64,000 bases of DNA from Azotimanducus sp963663145 (GTDB lineage Bacteria > Pseudomonadota > Gammaproteobacteria > Pseudomonadales > Azotimanducaceae), in NCBI GenBank assembly GCA_963663145.1, contig OY760134.1, forward strand, positions 1,302,001 to 1,366,000, in the 5' to 3' direction. The translations under genes were made by a program, and so were the position numbers. This document shows positions 9,290-17,822 of the stretch, one piece after another (within the stretch, counting starts at the first letter, position 1; each line of letters opens with the position of its first letter). Under the pieces are notes generated by a model that was given only the letters and a program-made list of their open reading frames with translations, made no database searches and was not told the DNA's origin.

Positions 9290-10019
9290 ATTTGTGCGAC
9301 CAAGGTGGAATCGTCATCCTAGGGTGCAGGCCTTGGTGACAACGAGGCTTGGAGGCGTGAGCAAGGGTGCTTACGCTGAACTGAATCTTGCCGGTCACGT
9401 TGGAGATAATTCCATGGCCGTTGCCGAGAACAGGGCGAGGCTCGAAGCCTTCAGCGCGCCTTGTTTCTGGATCAACCAAGTGCATGGCGCGAAGGTGGTC
9501 GAGGCGAGTAGCTCAGATAGGGGAAAGCTACCCGTGGCGGATGCGCTGTGGACAAGGGAACCGGATCTGGTGATCGGGGTGCTCACCGCAGATTGTTTTC
9601 CATTGATGCTGACAAACAGGGCGGGCACATTGATCGGACTTGCGCATTGTGGCTGGAGGCCGCTGCGCCAAGGCGTGATCGCTCATCTTATCCATGCCAT
9701 GCCGGCCGAGCCCGAGGACTTGACAGCTTGGATAGGCCCGGGCATCAGCATGCCCAACTATGAGGTGGGCGATGATTTTGTGCGCGAAATGCAAGGCTTG
9801 GATGCAGGCGGGCTCATGGACGGGGTCCTGTGCGACCAAGAAGAGCGGACTCATGCGGATCTCGCTAGACTCATACGCAATCAACTGGCTCACTTGGGAA
9901 TTGACTGCGCACCAGACAAACCCGCCTGCACTTTCGCCGATGCGCGCTTTTATTCTCACCGACGCGATGGCCCCAACACTGGCCGCTTCGCCTCAATGCT
10001 TTGGCTCGACACAGACTAG
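9279..10019 (+). CDS. pgeF: Peptidoglycan editing factor PgeF (YfiH, multicopper polyphenol oxidase/laccase fold)
   Basis: Cytosolic YfiH/PgeF enzyme, reported in E. coli to remove aberrant L-Ser-containing muropeptide precursors, with purine nucleoside phosphorylase-like activity in homologues. The conserved active-site set is present: NQVHG, LTADC and AHCGWR supply His-Cys-His, and RRDGPNTGRFA closes the fold. AHCGWRPL differs from the usual AHAGWRGL by a Cys and a Pro, while the key His is kept. Length 246 aa is normal. The ATG lies inside the end of rluD, indicating translational coupling. It is convergent with alaA across 33 bp. Confidence 0.92.
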   Translation: MLLEFVRPRWNRHPRVQALVTTRLGGVSKGAYAELNLAGHVGDNSMAVAENRARLEAFSAPCFWINQVHGAKVVEASSSDRGKLPVADALWTREPDLVIGVLTADCFPLMLTNRAGTLIGLAHCGWRPLRQGVIAHLIHAMPAEPEDLTAWIGPGISMPNYEVGDDFVREMQGLDAGGLMDGVLCDQEERTHADLARLIRNQLAHLGIDCAPDKPACTFADARFYSHRRDGPNTGRFASMLWLDTD

Positions 10020-10052
10020 GCGCAAATACAAATCAAGCCAAAAACTTCCCCC

Positions 10053-11375
10053 TCAAGAGACGAGTGTACGACGTTTGTTGGCAGGTTGTTTCATCTTCGT
10101 GTGCAGAAATCTCTCGAATCGGGTGAGCGCCTCGTCAAGTTCCGCAAGGCTTGGCAAGAAGATAAGGCGCAGGTGGTCCGGCCGCGGCCAGTGAAATGCC
10201 GTGCCCTGCGCGAGCAGAACTTTTTCTTGGCGAAGGAAATCCAGCACGAGGTGTTCGTCGTCGTCGACTGCAAAGTGCTCCGCATCAATGCGGGGAAAGA
10301 CATACATCGCTCCTTTTGGCCTCACACAGGTCACGCCTTCGATTCGTTGCAGGCGCTCAGTAGCGAAATCCCGCTGTAAGGCCAAGCGGCCTTGCGGGGC
10401 AGTGAGATCATCTATGCTCTGGTACCCGCGAAGCGCCGCCCCTATGGCATACTGTCCTGGCACGTTGGCGCACAGACGCATCGCGGAGAGTACGGCAAGA
10501 CCATTGATGTAGGCTTTTGCCCTTCTGGTCGCTCCGGACAGCACCATCCAACCTACGCGCAAACCGGCAGCCCGATAGGCTTTCGAAAGGCCACCGAAAG
10601 TCACCACGAGTTGCTGGTCGGCAAGGCTGGCCAGAGGAATATGCTGGTGCCCATCAAACACGACCCGCTCGTAGATTTCGTCTGCAAAGAGGATCAAGTC
10701 GTGACGGTCGGCGATCTCGCAAATGCTGCGCAAGGTGTCCATTGAGTACAGAGCGCCGGTCGGGTTGTTGGGGTTGATCACCACCAGCGCACGGGTGCGA
10801 GCGGTAATTTTGGCCTCAATGTCATCCAAATCCGGTGCCCAATCTGCGGATTCGTCGCAAAGGTAGTGGACCGCCCGCGCCCCATTGAGGTGGACGGTAT
10901 CGGTCCAGAGAGGAAAATCAGGCGAAGGAACCAATACCTCATCGCCAGAGTTGAGCAGTCCCTGTAGGGCGATGCCAACAAGCTCGCTGACCCCATTGCC
11001 AATGAAGACGTTGTCGACATCAAGCGCTTGCAACCCGCGCGAGTGCTGATACTCAATCACGGCCTCCCGTGCTTCAATGATGCCCTTGGCCTCGCAATAG
11101 CCTTGCGCATGCGGCAAATTGGCTGCCAGTTCATTGAGAATGTCGGCGGGCGTATCGAAGCCGAAAATTGCCGGGTTGCCAATGTTGAGCTTCAGGATAT
11201 CTTGTCCTTCGGCCTCAAGCCGCAAGGCTTCGTCGTGCACGGGGCCGCGAAGATCATAGCCCACTTCGTGGAGCTTTCGAGAAGCTTCGATTGGTAGGGT
11301 TGGGCGGATCCTATCCGACCGCGTTGGCAGGGCTGAGGATGGCATGGTTACTTGCGCAGGCGAATCAGATAGCAT
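10053..11375 (-). CDS. alaA: Alanine transaminase AlaA (class I/II PLP aminotransferase)
   Basis: Glutamate-pyruvate aminotransferase making L-alanine. It resembles E. coli AlaA over nearly its whole length: YDLRGPVHDEALRLE, LKLNIGNPAIFGFDTP, VFIGNGVSELV, HYLCDESADWAPDLDDIEAK, VVINPNNPTGALYS, the PLP-lysine block GGLSKAYRAAGLRVGWMVL, and RLCANVPGQYAIG. The start is uncertain. ATG 11375 gives 440 aa with an N-terminal extension relative to E. coli; ATG 11345 gives a closer length; neither has a ribosome site. The longest reading would run into divergent msrB and is disfavoured. Confidence 0.92.
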   Translation of the reverse strand: MLSDSPAQVTMPSSALPTRSDRIRPTLPIEASRKLHEVGYDLRGPVHDEALRLEAEGQDILKLNIGNPAIFGFDTPADILNELAANLPHAQGYCEAKGIIEAREAVIEYQHSRGLQALDVDNVFIGNGVSELVGIALQGLLNSGDEVLVPSPDFPLWTDTVHLNGARAVHYLCDESADWAPDLDDIEAKITARTRALVVINPNNPTGALYSMDTLRSICEIADRHDLILFADEIYERVVFDGHQHIPLASLADQQLVVTFGGLSKAYRAAGLRVGWMVLSGATRRAKAYINGLAVLSAMRLCANVPGQYAIGAALRGYQSIDDLTAPQGRLALQRDFATERLQRIEGVTCVRPKGAMYVFPRIDAEHFAVDDDEHLVLDFLRQEKVLLAQGTAFHWPRPDHLRLIFLPSLAELDEALTRFERFLHTKMKQPANKRRTLVS

Positions 11376-11416
11376 AGCAGGGACTTGCAGTGAGTCCAAA
11401 AAGGATGAGGTGGGCA

Positions 11417-11833
11417 ATGTCTCAAGACGGTGCGAGCAAAGCAAGCGATGCTCGAAAGTCGAAAGATGAGTGGAAGCGGGTGCTGAGTCCGGAAGCCTAT
11501 GCGGTCACGCGGTGCTCGGGAACCGAACCTCCTTTCACCGGCAAATATTGGAGTGAGAAGGCGTCTGGAATATACAGATGCGTGTGTTGTCGGGAGCCCT
11601 TGTTCGATTCCGACACCAAGTACGACTCCGGAACCGGCTGGCCGGCGTTTTACGCGCCGGTATCGGACGAGGTGCTAGCGACGCGAGAAGATCGGTCGCA
11701 CTTCATGGTTCGTACGGAAGTGCTGTGTGCTAAGTGTGATGCGCATCTTGGACATGTGTTTACCGGCGGTCCGCAGCCGACAGGACTGTCCTTTTGCATC
11801 AATTCGGCAGCACTGGACTTGGAGGAGAAATAG
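11417..11833 (+). CDS. msrB: Peptide-methionine (R)-S-oxide reductase MsrB
   Basis: Repairs methionine-R-sulfoxide in proteins. The zinc site is CVCC and CAKC. YDSGTGWPAFYAPV and HLGHVFTGGP are conserved, and the catalytic cysteine is in SFCINSAAL near the C terminus, where most relatives have RYCINSAAL. ATG 11417 follows a GAGGTGGG ribosome site at good spacing, giving 138 aa, the usual length. An upstream GTG at 11390 has no such site. It is divergent from alaA and convergent with amt. Confidence 0.94.
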   Translation: MSQDGASKASDARKSKDEWKRVLSPEAYAVTRCSGTEPPFTGKYWSEKASGIYRCVCCREPLFDSDTKYDSGTGWPAFYAPVSDEVLATREDRSHFMVRTEVLCAKCDAHLGHVFTGGPQPTGLSFCINSAALDLEEK

Positions 11834-11850
11834 AATCTGTCTAGCGTGTC

Positions 11851-11872
11851 GGCCGGACATCCGTGTCCGGCC
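11851..11872. terminator. Hairpin between convergent msrB and amt
   Basis: GGCCGGACA and TGTCCGGCC make a perfect 9-bp G+C-rich stem with a 4-nt TCCG loop. After one mismatch, a GTG/CAC pairing extends it. It sits 17 bp after msrB and 31 bp from the amt stop, so it could serve both. No T-tract is present on either side. Confidence 0.55.
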
Positions 11873-11902
11873 ACACGAGGAAGAGGGGAGGGCGGTCGCT
11901 GG

Positions 11903-13231
11903 TCAATCCGCAGGCTGAGTCCCGAATTCGGGGTAGGCATTCAAGCCGATCTCCACTGAGTCCGCTCCGAACGCTTCATCGGCCTGATCGAGGCGTATAC
12001 CCATGGTGACTTTAAGGAGGTACCAGGTAGCGAAGCTGACCGCGAACACAAAGGCGCCGATCGAGACGACACCAGTAAATTGCGTCCAGTAGCTCGCTGC
12101 TTCGTTCGTGGCGGGGACAATCATGGTGCCCCATATCCCGCACACGAGATGCACCGGAATCGCGCCAACCACGTCATCAAGGCGCAGTTTATCGAGCAGC
12201 GGCACGGTCAATACGACGAGGATGCCGCCCACAGCGCCGATCATCGCCGCCTGCCCAAAGGTGGGTGCAAGGGGCTCGGCCGTGATGCTCACCAAGCCGC
12301 CGAGTGCTCCGTTGAGCACAAGGGTGAGGTCGACCTTGCGATAGAGAATTTGCGTCAAGGCGATCGCCGCGATGACACCGGCTGCGGCAGCGAGATTGGT
12401 GTTGGCGTAAATGCGTGCCATGGCGCTGGCGTCGGCGCCGGTCCCAAGCGCAAGTTGCGAACCACCGTTGAAGCCGAACCAGCCGAACCACAGCAGGAAG
12501 GTGCCAAGAGTTACCAGCGGCAGAGAAGATGCAGGAATCGGGTTGATTTGCCCGGAACTACGGTACTTTCCAAGCCGCCCGCCAAGTAGGATGACGCCTG
12601 CTAACGCGCACCATCCTCCGGTGGAGTGCACTATGGTGGAGCCGGCAAAGTCACTAAACCCAGCTTCGGCGAGCCAGCCGCCGCCCCATTGCCAAGCGCC
12701 CTGAATCGGATAGATCACCGCAACCAGCACCAGCACCACGATAAAGAAGGCGAACACTCTGACCCTTTCGGCCACCGCGCCGGACACGATCGAGGCGGCC
12801 GTCGCGACAAACACCATTTGAAAGAACCAGTCTGATGCGGCGGCATAGCCCCCTTCAAAGGACTCTTCGCCGGGATCGGGCACGTCGAACAGCGCTATCG
12901 AACCCATCAGACCGCCATCAACCCCGTTGTACATGAGGTTGTAGCCCACGAGGAAGAACATCACGCCGGCCATGGAATAGAGCGCGATGTTCTTCAAGCA
13001 AATGGTCGCGACGGATTTGGACCTCACCATGCCGGATTCGAGCATGCAGAATCCGGCGGCCATGAGCATCACGAGAAACCCGTTGACGAGAAACGAAAAG
13101 GTGTTGAAGATGAAGGCTACTTCGTCTGCTTGAGCGGCATCCTGTGCGAACGCGCCATTGGCAAGAAACAGCAATGGAATGGCCGCAACCGGCAACCATT
13201 TCAACGCAAGGCTTGGAACGTTTGGCTTCAT
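11903..13231 (-). CDS. amt: Ammonium transporter (Amt/MEP/Rh family)
   Basis: Trimeric inner-membrane ammonium channel of 442 aa. A cleavable signal peptide ends at NGAFAQ. About eleven membrane spans follow, with AGFCMLESGMVRSKS, GGWLAEAGFSDFAGSTIVHSTGG (Amt signature containing a pore His region), WFGWFGFNGGS and DDVVGAIPVHLVCGIWG. The start is ATG 13231, with a GAGGAAAA-rich stretch upstream. Unlike most proteobacterial amtB genes there is no glnK/PII gene beside it. No sigma-54 motif was recognised in the 91-bp divergent interval toward apbE. Confidence 0.95.
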   Translation of the reverse strand: MKPNVPSLALKWLPVAAIPLLFLANGAFAQDAAQADEVAFIFNTFSFLVNGFLVMLMAAGFCMLESGMVRSKSVATICLKNIALYSMAGVMFFLVGYNLMYNGVDGGLMGSIALFDVPDPGEESFEGGYAAASDWFFQMVFVATAASIVSGAVAERVRVFAFFIVVLVLVAVIYPIQGAWQWGGGWLAEAGFSDFAGSTIVHSTGGWCALAGVILLGGRLGKYRSSGQINPIPASSLPLVTLGTFLLWFGWFGFNGGSQLALGTGADASAMARIYANTNLAAAAGVIAAIALTQILYRKVDLTLVLNGALGGLVSITAEPLAPTFGQAAMIGAVGGILVVLTVPLLDKLRLDDVVGAIPVHLVCGIWGTMIVPATNEAASYWTQFTGVVSIGAFVFAVSFATWYLLKVTMGIRLDQADEAFGADSVEIGLNAYPEFGTQPAD

Positions 13232-13322
13232 GGTAATTCTCTTTTTTCCTCAGTTGAGTGCTTGTTCAAAGCGACCGTCAGGCCGCCTCGCATACGAACA
13301 CGCCCGTTGGCGCACACGGCAA

Positions 13323-14333
13323 GTGAAGGCCGTTACCAAATTGATTAGCAATTCCTGTGCCATGCTCCTCTTCGCACTCTTGTGTATTGGCTGCGCCCTC
13401 AAGCAGCCCGAATCCGTGCTGGTGACCGGCACCACCTTGGGGACCTCCTACCGGCTGAGCCTCAACTGCGACTTGAACCCGCAGCTGGCGAAGCAGGTGG
13501 CGGAAGCGGCCTTTGCGCGCGTGGACCAATCCATGTCCACCTATAGGAAAGATTCCGAATTGATGCGCTTCAATGCCTCTCAAATTGAGGAATGGCAGGC
13601 GGTCAGTGAAGAATTCGGCGAAGTGATTCGCATGGCGATTGAAGTCGGGCGCTTGACTAACGGCGCATTCGACCCAACCTTGGGCGCCTTGGTGCGCTTG
13701 TGGGGTTTTTCTGATCGCGAGCCTCCGCAGACCACTCCCAGCGCAGCTGAGATTGACAGGCATCTCTCTCAATCAGGTCTCAGCCAACTCGAGACGGGTC
13801 GCGGCAAGAAGATGGTTCGAAGACTTTCGAGCTTCGAGCTTGATCTCTCGGCGATCGCCAAGGGGTATGCGGTGGACCTCGCAATCCGCGACTTGGAGCG
13901 AAACGCCTGCCACGACCTTCTGCTTGAGGTTGGTGGTGAAGTCGGCGTGCGCGGGTTGCGGCCCGATGGGAATGCATGGACGCTGGGCATTGAATCGCCG
14001 CGCCAATCCGGCGGCGTCACGCACACACTCAGGTTATCCAATGCAGCGATCGCAACATCCGGAGACTATCGCAATCGCGTCGTGATCGAGGGACAAGTCT
14101 ATTCGCATACCATAGACCCAGCGACTGGACGACCTGTGACTCACGACCTGGCTTCCGTGAGCGTGATTTCAGCGAGCGTGATGCGCGCCGATGCACTCGC
14201 GACCGCATTGAACGTTATGGGGCCGTCTAGCGGCCTCAGATTCGCTCGTCGGCACCAAATCGAAGCTTTCTTTATTATTCGCACCGAAACCGGCTATGAT
14301 GCAATGGGTACCGGCCGTTTTGAGTCCCTCTAG
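13323..14333 (+). CDS. apbE: FAD:protein FMN transferase ApbE (lipoprotein)
   Basis: Covalently attaches FMN to threonines of NqrB/NqrC or RnfG/RnfD in the periplasm. From GTG 13323 (or ATG 13362) there is a short lipoprotein signal with LLCIGC. Then come FDPTLGALVRLWGF, FELDLSAIAKGYAVDLA, LLEVGGEV, AIATSGDYRN, YSHTIDPATGRPV and ADALATALNVMG, all ApbE signature blocks. Length of about 336 aa is standard. A longer reading from 13158 would overlap the divergent amt start and bury the lipobox. Together with the next gene (nqrM) it points to a Na+-translocating NADH:quinone reductase elsewhere in the genome. Confidence 0.95.
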   Translation: MKAVTKLISNSCAMLLFALLCIGCALKQPESVLVTGTTLGTSYRLSLNCDLNPQLAKQVAEAAFARVDQSMSTYRKDSELMRFNASQIEEWQAVSEEFGEVIRMAIEVGRLTNGAFDPTLGALVRLWGFSDREPPQTTPSAAEIDRHLSQSGLSQLETGRGKKMVRRLSSFELDLSAIAKGYAVDLAIRDLERNACHDLLLEVGGEVGVRGLRPDGNAWTLGIESPRQSGGVTHTLRLSNAAIATSGDYRNRVVIEGQVYSHTIDPATGRPVTHDLASVSVISASVMRADALATALNVMGPSSGLRFARRHQIEAFFIIRTETGYDAMGTGRFESL

Positions 14334-14418
14334 GGGGTCGTGCCTGTAACAAAGGTCGAACGCACCGACGTAGGCAAAACAGTATTTTGGGGTCACAAGC
14401 TCAGCGAAGATCATCATC

Positions 14419-14592
14419 ATGACCACCCTCGTGCTCGTCTTTCTCGCAATGATCCTTATGGTCGCGGCCATGTCCATCGGGCTGTTCTTTGGCCGCGACC
14501 CCATCAAGGGCAGTTGCGGCGGCATGTCGGCTAAGAACGCGCAGGGACAATGCAGCATCTGTGGTCGTAGCGACAGCCCCTGCGATTCCTGA
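14419..14592 (+). CDS. nqrM: Na+-NQR maturation factor NqrM
   Basis: Small membrane protein (57 aa) needed to build the Fe site of Na+-translocating NADH:quinone reductase. It reads MTTLVLVFLAMILMVAAMSI, one transmembrane helix, then GLFFGRDPIKGSCGGM and a cysteine tail CSICG...PC. GSCGG with the following cysteine cluster is the family signature (formerly DUF539). It starts at ATG 14419 and ends TGA 14592. It lies between apbE and lolC on the same strand, matching the common apbE-nqrM gene pair, although the nqrA-F genes are absent from the window. Confidence 0.9.
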   Translation: MTTLVLVFLAMILMVAAMSIGLFFGRDPIKGSCGGMSAKNAQGQCSICGRSDSPCDS

Positions 14593-14617
14593 TCGCCTTC
14601 CTGCTGCGGGTGCGGCT

Positions 14618-15850
14618 ATGCGCTCACTGCCTCCTTCACTCTTGATCGCCGCTCGGTATGCGGCCTCGACCGGCAGCTTCACTTCTTTCGTGACGCGCGT
14701 TGCGCTGATCGGGCTCGTGTTCAGCGTGGCGGTGCTGTTGCTTGTGATGTCCATCATGAACGGCTTTGAACGTGAACTCTTGGGGAGATTGCTGGCTGTT
14801 GCGCCCCACGCCAGCGTTCACTTGAGGGAATCCACGAGAGATTGGAATACGCTCGAAGACATCATAGACGCGCATCCGCAGGTGACTGCGCGGGCACGAG
14901 TTGTGAGGGGTGCCGGAATGCTCTCTGTTGGGGAGAGATTCAAAGGCGTCTCCCTTGTCGGCATAGAGCCTTCAACCTATAGGCAGGTGTCGCAGGCTGA
15001 GTCGTATGTCACGGATGCCTCCAAGCAGTTTTCCATGCTCACCCCTGGAGCGTTTCAGGCCTTCCTCGGATATCGGCTCGCGGAAGAACTTCAAGTTTCG
15101 GCTGGAGGTCATATACGCCTGTTGCTCTCGCAAGCGGTGTCCACACCCTTCGGCGTAGTTCCTCGGTCGAAACGAATCCGGGTGCTCGGCACCGTCCATT
15201 CCGGCACGGAGCTTGATGGCTACTGGATGTGGCTACACAGGGAAGATGCCGGAATCTTGCTTCGGGGTACGCCAAATGCCCAGACGATTGATCTTCGCGT
15301 CAGCAATGCCATGCGCGCGGATGTCACCGCCGAAGAACTGGCGCGTGTGACCGGGACGCGGGACGATTCATGGAAGCGGCGCTTCGGCCCTCTCCACCAA
15401 GCCGTGATTTCGACGAGGGGCATCATGTTCATTCTGCTCTCGTTGCTTATTGGCGTGGCCGCTTTCAATCTGGTCTCCACCTTAGTCATGATTATTCATC
15501 AACGTCAGCCGGATTTCGCAATTTTGAGCACAATAGGCGCTTCCGCAGGCAATCGGATGAGTGTCGCGATGTGGCTTGGGGTGTTGATTGGCGGTTTTGG
15601 AACCCTTGTCGGGCTGGGCTTGGGACAAGCCCTTAGTCTCGCTGCGCCGAGCTTTTATGAATGGTTGGAATCGAGCTTCCAACTTGGGCTTATGGATCGA
15701 TACTTCATCAGTTACCTGCCTACCGACCCGCAGGCGGCCGAGGCCCTGAGAATCGGAACTGTGGCAATGCTCTTAAGTCTCTTGGCAACCGTCTATCCGG
15801 CGCTGCGCGCGCTCCGACTACGACCGGCCGAGGTGCTCTCGAATGAATGA
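14618..15850 (+). CDS. lolC: Lipoprotein-releasing ABC transporter permease LolC/LolE family
   Basis: Inner-membrane subunit that extracts outer-membrane lipoproteins and hands them to LolA. MRSLPPSLLIAARYAASTG at ATG 14618 matches LolC/E N termini; the reading upstream is not conserved. TM1 (about 24-48) is followed by a large periplasmic domain (about 50-265) and three further TM spans (about 268-400) with the FtsX-like core. The ending is LRALRLRPAEVLSNE. It overlaps lolD by 8 bp. The first permease gene of the lolCDE trio is conventionally lolC. Confidence 0.9.
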   Translation: MRSLPPSLLIAARYAASTGSFTSFVTRVALIGLVFSVAVLLLVMSIMNGFERELLGRLLAVAPHASVHLRESTRDWNTLEDIIDAHPQVTARARVVRGAGMLSVGERFKGVSLVGIEPSTYRQVSQAESYVTDASKQFSMLTPGAFQAFLGYRLAEELQVSAGGHIRLLLSQAVSTPFGVVPRSKRIRVLGTVHSGTELDGYWMWLHREDAGILLRGTPNAQTIDLRVSNAMRADVTAEELARVTGTRDDSWKRRFGPLHQAVISTRGIMFILLSLLIGVAAFNLVSTLVMIIHQRQPDFAILSTIGASAGNRMSVAMWLGVLIGGFGTLVGLGLGQALSLAAPSFYEWLESSFQLGLMDRYFISYLPTDPQAAEALRIGTVAMLLSLLATVYPALRALRLRPAEVLSNE

Positions 15851-16544
15851 TCAGAAGACCGCCAGTACTTCTTTGGCAATCGAGGCGAGGGCGGTTTGCA
15901 AGAACTATCGGCAGGGAGACGCTCTATTGGGTGTGCTTGCAGATGTCGATCTTCCCGTCGCTGCCGGAGAGCGCATCGTGGTGCTGGGACGCTCGGGTTC
16001 CGGCAAGAGTACCTTGCTGCATCTGTTGGCGGGCCTAATTGATCCTTCGTCGGGAGAAGTTTGGGTGCGAGGCGTCTGCATGAACCGCTTGTCCGCAAAC
16101 GAACGTGCGTCTGTTCGCCGCCACAACATGGGATTCGTATATCAATTTCATCACTTGCTGCCCGAGTTTTCCGCCTTGGAAAACGTGATGATGCCATTGC
16201 GGCTTAACGGCTGTGCGATGCGCGAATCTCGGAGGCGTGCGGAAGCCACGCTTGATCAGGTGAAGCTGCGCCAGCGACTCACCCATCGCCCCGCCGAACT
16301 CTCTGGGGGCGAAAGGCAACGCGTGGCGATCGCACGGGCGCTGGTGTCGAAGCCCACACTGCTGCTCGCCGATGAACCTACCGGGAATCTTGACCGCGAA
16401 AACGCGGATGAGGTGTTCTCGCTCATGTGCGAACTCACCAGAGAAACTGGCGCGGCCTACGTAGTCGCAACCCATGACCCGCTGCTCACAAAGGATGCCA
16501 CGCGCGTGGTGCGGCTTGAATCAGGCAGGATTGTCAATGCCTGA
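15843..16544 (+). CDS. lolD: Lipoprotein-releasing ABC transporter ATPase LolD
   Basis: ATPase that powers LolCE. Walker A GRSGSGKST (about residue 50), Q-loop VYQFHHLLPEFSALEN (the LolD-specific FHHLLPEF), signature LSGGERQRVAIARAL, Walker B LLLADEPTGNLD and switch His in ATHDPLL are all intact. Its 233 aa are typical. The ATG lies within the 3' end of lolC, and lolE starts within its own last codons, so the three are translationally coupled. Confidence 0.96.
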   Translation: MNDQKTASTSLAIEARAVCKNYRQGDALLGVLADVDLPVAAGERIVVLGRSGSGKSTLLHLLAGLIDPSSGEVWVRGVCMNRLSANERASVRRHNMGFVYQFHHLLPEFSALENVMMPLRLNGCAMRESRRRAEATLDQVKLRQRLTHRPAELSGGERQRVAIARALVSKPTLLLADEPTGNLDRENADEVFSLMCELTRETGAAYVVATHDPLLTKDATRVVRLESGRIVNA

Positions 16545-17751
16545 GCAGGCTGGTGGCACTTGGCTAGGCCTGTGGGCGAGTCTCGCGTTGAGATATCTCC
16601 GTTCCGGAGGTAAACGCTACAGCAGTTTCGTGGCTTGGGTGTCGATTACTGGTCTTTGCCTCGGAGTTGGTGCCTTGGTCGCCGTCATGAGCGTGATGAA
16701 CGGGCTGGGTGCGGAGATTGAAGCGCGTGTGCTCGGAAACGTGGCGCACGTATTTCTCACGCGAGCATCCAACGATCTGTCGAGAAGCGATTTTGATGAA
16801 CAGGTGACCGAAATCGAATCGCACCAAGGCGTGAGGGCGGGATTCGATTTCGTCGAAGCGGCAGGCGTGGTGAGTCTTGGTTCGGGGGTGCATCCCATAC
16901 TCGTTTATGGCGTCGGCGAGGAAGCGCTCCCTTGGCTGCCGGAAAGTCGACCGTTTGGCGACTGGCGGGGACTGGTGGTCGGCGAATCTCTCGCGGACTA
17001 TTTTTTGGTGGCTCCCGGAGATGCCCTGAGGATCGTCCTCGTCGGAGCCGATGGTGGCAGACGTGCGATGCGCAAGCAGGTTTCCGGTGTCTTCGCCACC
17101 GATTCGGATCTTGATTATTCGCTGGTCTTTCTTCCGCTTGATGAATTTTCCAGGCTTGCCCCATCGGGAATCGGGCGAAAAGGCGTGCGCTTGGTGCTTG
17201 CGGATCCCCTGGCGGCACCGGAACTGCTCGCCTTTTGGCGTGCGCGAGGCTTGCTGGAAGGCATCGGGGTCGAGAACTGGACGGAGGTGCATGGCGAATT
17301 GGTGCGTGTGCTCGGCATGGAACGCCTGATCATGTTTTCGCTGCTGCTCATGATCGTGGGCATTGCTGCGCTCAACTTGGTGTCTGGGCAGGCAATGCTG
17401 GTCAGCGAAAAGCGGTCGGAAATTGCCATTCTACAGACCATGGGAGCAGGCAGGCGTCTGATAGCGTACACCTTTCTCGCTTACGGGGGATTTGTTGCGC
17501 TGCTTGGCACCGGCCTCGGGCTGGCTTTGGGCGTTTGCTTGGCCATTTGGTCGGGTGAGATCATAGAATTGATGCGAGTGTGGTTTGGTGTCGACCTATT
17601 GGCCGAAAGCTGGTTTGACAGCGTTCCTTATCAGATCAAAGCTTTAGACCTGCTTGTCGTGGGTATTGCAAGCCTGATGATTAGTTTGCTGGCCTGTGTT
17701 GCGCCAGCCCGGCGAGCCGCACGACTTTCCCCCGCAGAGGAGTTGGTCTAA
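16537..17751 (+). CDS. lolE: Lipoprotein-releasing ABC transporter permease, second copy (LolE)
   Basis: Partner permease of LolC. ATG 16537 (MPEQAGGTWLGLWASLALRYLRSGGKRYS) overlaps the lolD stop by 8 bp and places ALRYLR at the conserved position. TM1 with SITGLCLGVGALVAVMSVMNG, a periplasmic domain (about 65-260), then three TM spans; ends APARRAARLSPAEELV. About 404 aa. A longer in-frame start at 16474 lies inside lolD and has no support. lolC-lolD-lolE followed by comEC is also found in pseudomonads. Confidence 0.92.
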   Translation: MPEQAGGTWLGLWASLALRYLRSGGKRYSSFVAWVSITGLCLGVGALVAVMSVMNGLGAEIEARVLGNVAHVFLTRASNDLSRSDFDEQVTEIESHQGVRAGFDFVEAAGVVSLGSGVHPILVYGVGEEALPWLPESRPFGDWRGLVVGESLADYFLVAPGDALRIVLVGADGGRRAMRKQVSGVFATDSDLDYSLVFLPLDEFSRLAPSGIGRKGVRLVLADPLAAPELLAFWRARGLLEGIGVENWTEVHGELVRVLGMERLIMFSLLLMIVGIAALNLVSGQAMLVSEKRSEIAILQTMGAGRRLIAYTFLAYGGFVALLGTGLGLALGVCLAIWSGEIIELMRVWFGVDLLAESWFDSVPYQIKALDLLVVGIASLMISLLACVAPARRAARLSPAEELV

Positions 17752-17822
17752 GCGCTTCTTTTGGCCCGTTGGTAGGGCGAAATTCCTACAAGCTGGCGGG
17801 CGAATTTCCTGCCTGAGCTTGA

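Noticed and set aside
13158..13322. N-terminal extension of ApbE from 13158
   Set aside because: Overlaps the divergent amt start and places the lipoprotein signal internally; GTG 13323 fits the lipobox.
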